From assembly GCA_013400155.1 (NCBI GenBank), contig VXBM01000016.1, forward strand, positions 1,902,687 through 1,966,686: a stretch of DNA of 64,000 nt, read 5' to 3'. Shown piece after piece: positions 61,901 through 64,000 of the stretch. The stretch comes from Helopsaltes ochotensis. Its lineage: Eukaryota > Chordata > Aves > Passeriformes > Locustellidae. The notes under the pieces were generated by a model, which was not told the DNA's origin, did not search any database, and was given only the letters and a program-made list of their open reading frames with translations. Numbering within the stretch: position 1 is the stretch's first letter; every line of letters begins with the position of its first letter. A program made the translations under genes and the position numbers.

Positions 61901-63972
61901 ACCCAATGATCTCTTTTGATGTCAGACTGCAGATAAAACATATCCAAAAATCCTAAGGCAGTGTCTTTAACAATGATGTTTCACACATGCTCCAAAAACA
62001 CCTGTAAAAACACATGTGAAGAGTGGAAAGTATTTAGTTTTCTCCCTGTGGGCTCTGTCCCTGTGCATGAACAGGTCAATTACCAAAAGAGTAACACAGT
62101 CAATGACATTTTAATCCAATTGATCTGTGATCTATTTTGCTTCTTGCTTACCTACAGTAATGACCCCTGTGTTTTTATGTCTGGGGTCAGTGCTGGGGTG
62201 AAAAAGTATTTGCAGTGGCTATTGCAGAGCTACATGCAGGCTGGCTGCCTGGCTGCTCCCAGCCAAGAAGAGTCCTAGCTAAATTCCTCCTTTGCTCTCC
62301 CCAAATGAAGCATGAATCTGAATGTACCTCATTTTCTTAACTGCTAATTCTCAGGAAGTGAGTTGGGATCTGAGGTATTTTGCCTTCCATGAAGTTTGAT
62401 TGAGATCTGCTAGCTCAAATGGTATGAATCATCAGTAATTTTGAGATTCGAAAATACCAGCAGCAGAGATGAACACTGAACAAAATATACTTTGTTTTTT
62501 TTAGAAACAAAGGAAAAACCTAGTAGAGCTCAGACATCCTCTTGTAAATGTTCTTTTTTTAGTTTTACTGGAAGTTGAGAAATTAAAGCCATTTGACTCT
62601 GACATACACGCAAATGCAGAACCAAGCTTGGAAATTTATGGGAAATGTGGAGCATCCTCTTTGCTCGGCCTTTGAAGCTGTTCCCCAAAAGGTGGCAGTC
62701 TCTGCTAGCAGGAATGTGTTTCTCGCTGGCAGATGGATGCTTTTCCTTAAAGTTCATTCAGTTCAATGTTCTGCATTGGTTGGGTTTTTTCCCTTCCCCT
62801 CCTCCCTCCATAACTTTTATCTTTCAAAGGAGACCAGCAGCCTGTATATTTGACAAATATTTGTCTAGCACTGTAAATGCACACAGACTTAAAAATGACC
62901 TTTGAGTTAAACCAGAGCAGATTCCCACACGAAAAGGAATTAGTTTTAGTTAGGTTTTTTTTCCTAAGCTGTGTAAACAAAAATTATTAGAATGCATGCT
63001 ATGAATGTTTCATCTCTGCATCTGTGACTGGGCTTCCACAGCTTTTTAAAATGTCATCACAGCTACAACCATTTCCTAAAAAACATGCCAAAGGCCTGGA
63101 CCTGTACTTTCCAGTTATAAGGAAAGCCTCCTGGTTTATTCAGTGTTCGCTTAGCTTGGGGTGAGACCTGAAGGACTTGAAACAGTCCCTGTCTTGTAAT
63201 TCACACTCTGTGGAGCTGGGACTCTTTGCTTACTGATATTTTTCTAGTGGAACTGTATTTACTTGCCAGCCTGGACTCTACTTCTCCACAAGCACAGTTT
63301 TTCCTGAGCCACAGCTGGGTCTGACAGCAGCAACAAGCCTGTGGCTCTTCCTGCAAGATCCAGCCAGTGGTCATTATGGGACAAGGGGGAATGCATTTCG
63401 TACTCTGATGTTTCCACTTCCTTACACACGATTGAAGGGCTCAGTGAACCTAGAGAATGGAATGGAAAATGTCTGCAGAAGCAGATAATTCTGTCCTTCC
63501 ATTTGGGGACAGAAACCCAAGTTTGCCTCTTGGGACATTCAAAGGCATGTGCTGGTTATTCCTTAAAAACAAATGGAAGAACAGACTTTCCAGAATGGAT
63601 CTTTTGCACTCAGGAGCCTGACATTATATTTTAGGCCCTTTGTAATGTAGGGTTAAACTAACAAGTGTATTCTAGAGACAGAGTCACTGGGACTGAGCTT
63701 TCTACTGTGCAGGCACTCTAAAGCAGCTTTGTCTTTACAGCATGACAATTTCTAGGCAAGTTTGGTTGGACTAAAAGGATCATAATATTAATAATAATAA
63801 TTCAAACTAGCATGGTACCATTAGAAATTTAACTAATCTGTTCATATCCTAGGGCCTGTGCCTGTTCTTGGATTGTCTTCTCTTCCTTAAAAAAGAAATT
63901 AATAGGTTGAAAAATCTGACTCAGCCTCACTAAAAAATTACATGACTTGGAATGAAAACCTGGAATTCCTGG

Positions 63973-64000
63973 ATTTTTTTTTTTTTTTTTTTTTTTTTTT
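63973..64000. repeat. Poly(T) run at the right edge
   Basis: An uninterrupted T tract running to the last base. It may continue outside the window, so it could be the poly(A) tail of a minus-strand retroelement that lies to the right. Confidence 0.9.

Larger units (their letters stand above)
55601..63972. other. Region right of the last CpG island, no confirmed exon
   Basis: AT-rich DNA that would be intron 1 if the candidate exon at 55511 is real. Open frames are short and unrecognised. It holds a T/C-rich tract at 58851-58915, T-rich runs at 61868-61900 and an (ATA)n tract near 63783-63800. No exon of EPAS1, expected further along in this direction in many vertebrates, was found. Confidence 0.5.

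Overview
The window looks like nuclear DNA of a bird, probably a songbird, although the species cannot be read from it. Three points support this. The only recognisable gene has short vertebrate-type exons with GT-AG introns. CR1 LINE tails ending in the avian/reptilian octamer (CACAGAAT on this strand) occur twice, with a third, older CR1 fragment. Both assembly gaps (N runs 1074-1415 and 32738-32872) lie inside very GC-rich islands, as is common in short-read bird assemblies.

Left end (1-1515): the first two coding exons of RHOQ (TC10, a Rho-family small GTPase) lie on the minus strand inside a CpG island. Exon 1 is 906-1047 and exon 2 is 692-750, joined in frame across a 155-bp intron. The remaining exons must lie left of position 1. 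The 5' UTR and promoter fall at or inside the first N gap.

The rest (about 1.5-64 kb) is AT-rich and mostly non-coding. No further protein-coding gene was identified. Three more GC-rich islands stand out at about 16.14-16.60, 32.68-33.16 and 55.18-55.60 kb, each looking like a vertebrate promoter. Two have strong splice donors next to them: 16814|16815 after a 59-codon ORF, and 55597|55598 after a 29-codon ORF. They may start unrecognised genes or lncRNAs. A few single-exon candidates on either strand (2618-2810 minus, 43843-43957 plus, 57775-57935 minus) have splice-like borders but no recognised homology.

Repeats: three CR1 3' fragments all lie antisense to the + strand (32028-32522, 37012-37345, about 44255-44565). 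There are two LTR-like segments (about 23189-23402 and 49960-50355). Short tandem repeats include a (TCCATG)n hexamer, a 64-bp duplication in a CpG island, a 3 x 15-bp repeat, a (GA)n tract and an A30(GA)7 tract. A 26-bp perfect palindrome lies at 49292-49317 and a roughly 54-bp direct repeat is spaced 1560 bp apart.

In human, the region upstream of RHOQ leads towards EPAS1. No EPAS1 exon was seen, so the window appears to be the RHOQ-proximal part of that intergenic interval. There is no operon, CRISPR array or prokaryotic feature, and nothing here clearly amounts to a new biological system. The best leads are the three orphan islands and an overlapping upstream reading frame at RHOQ.
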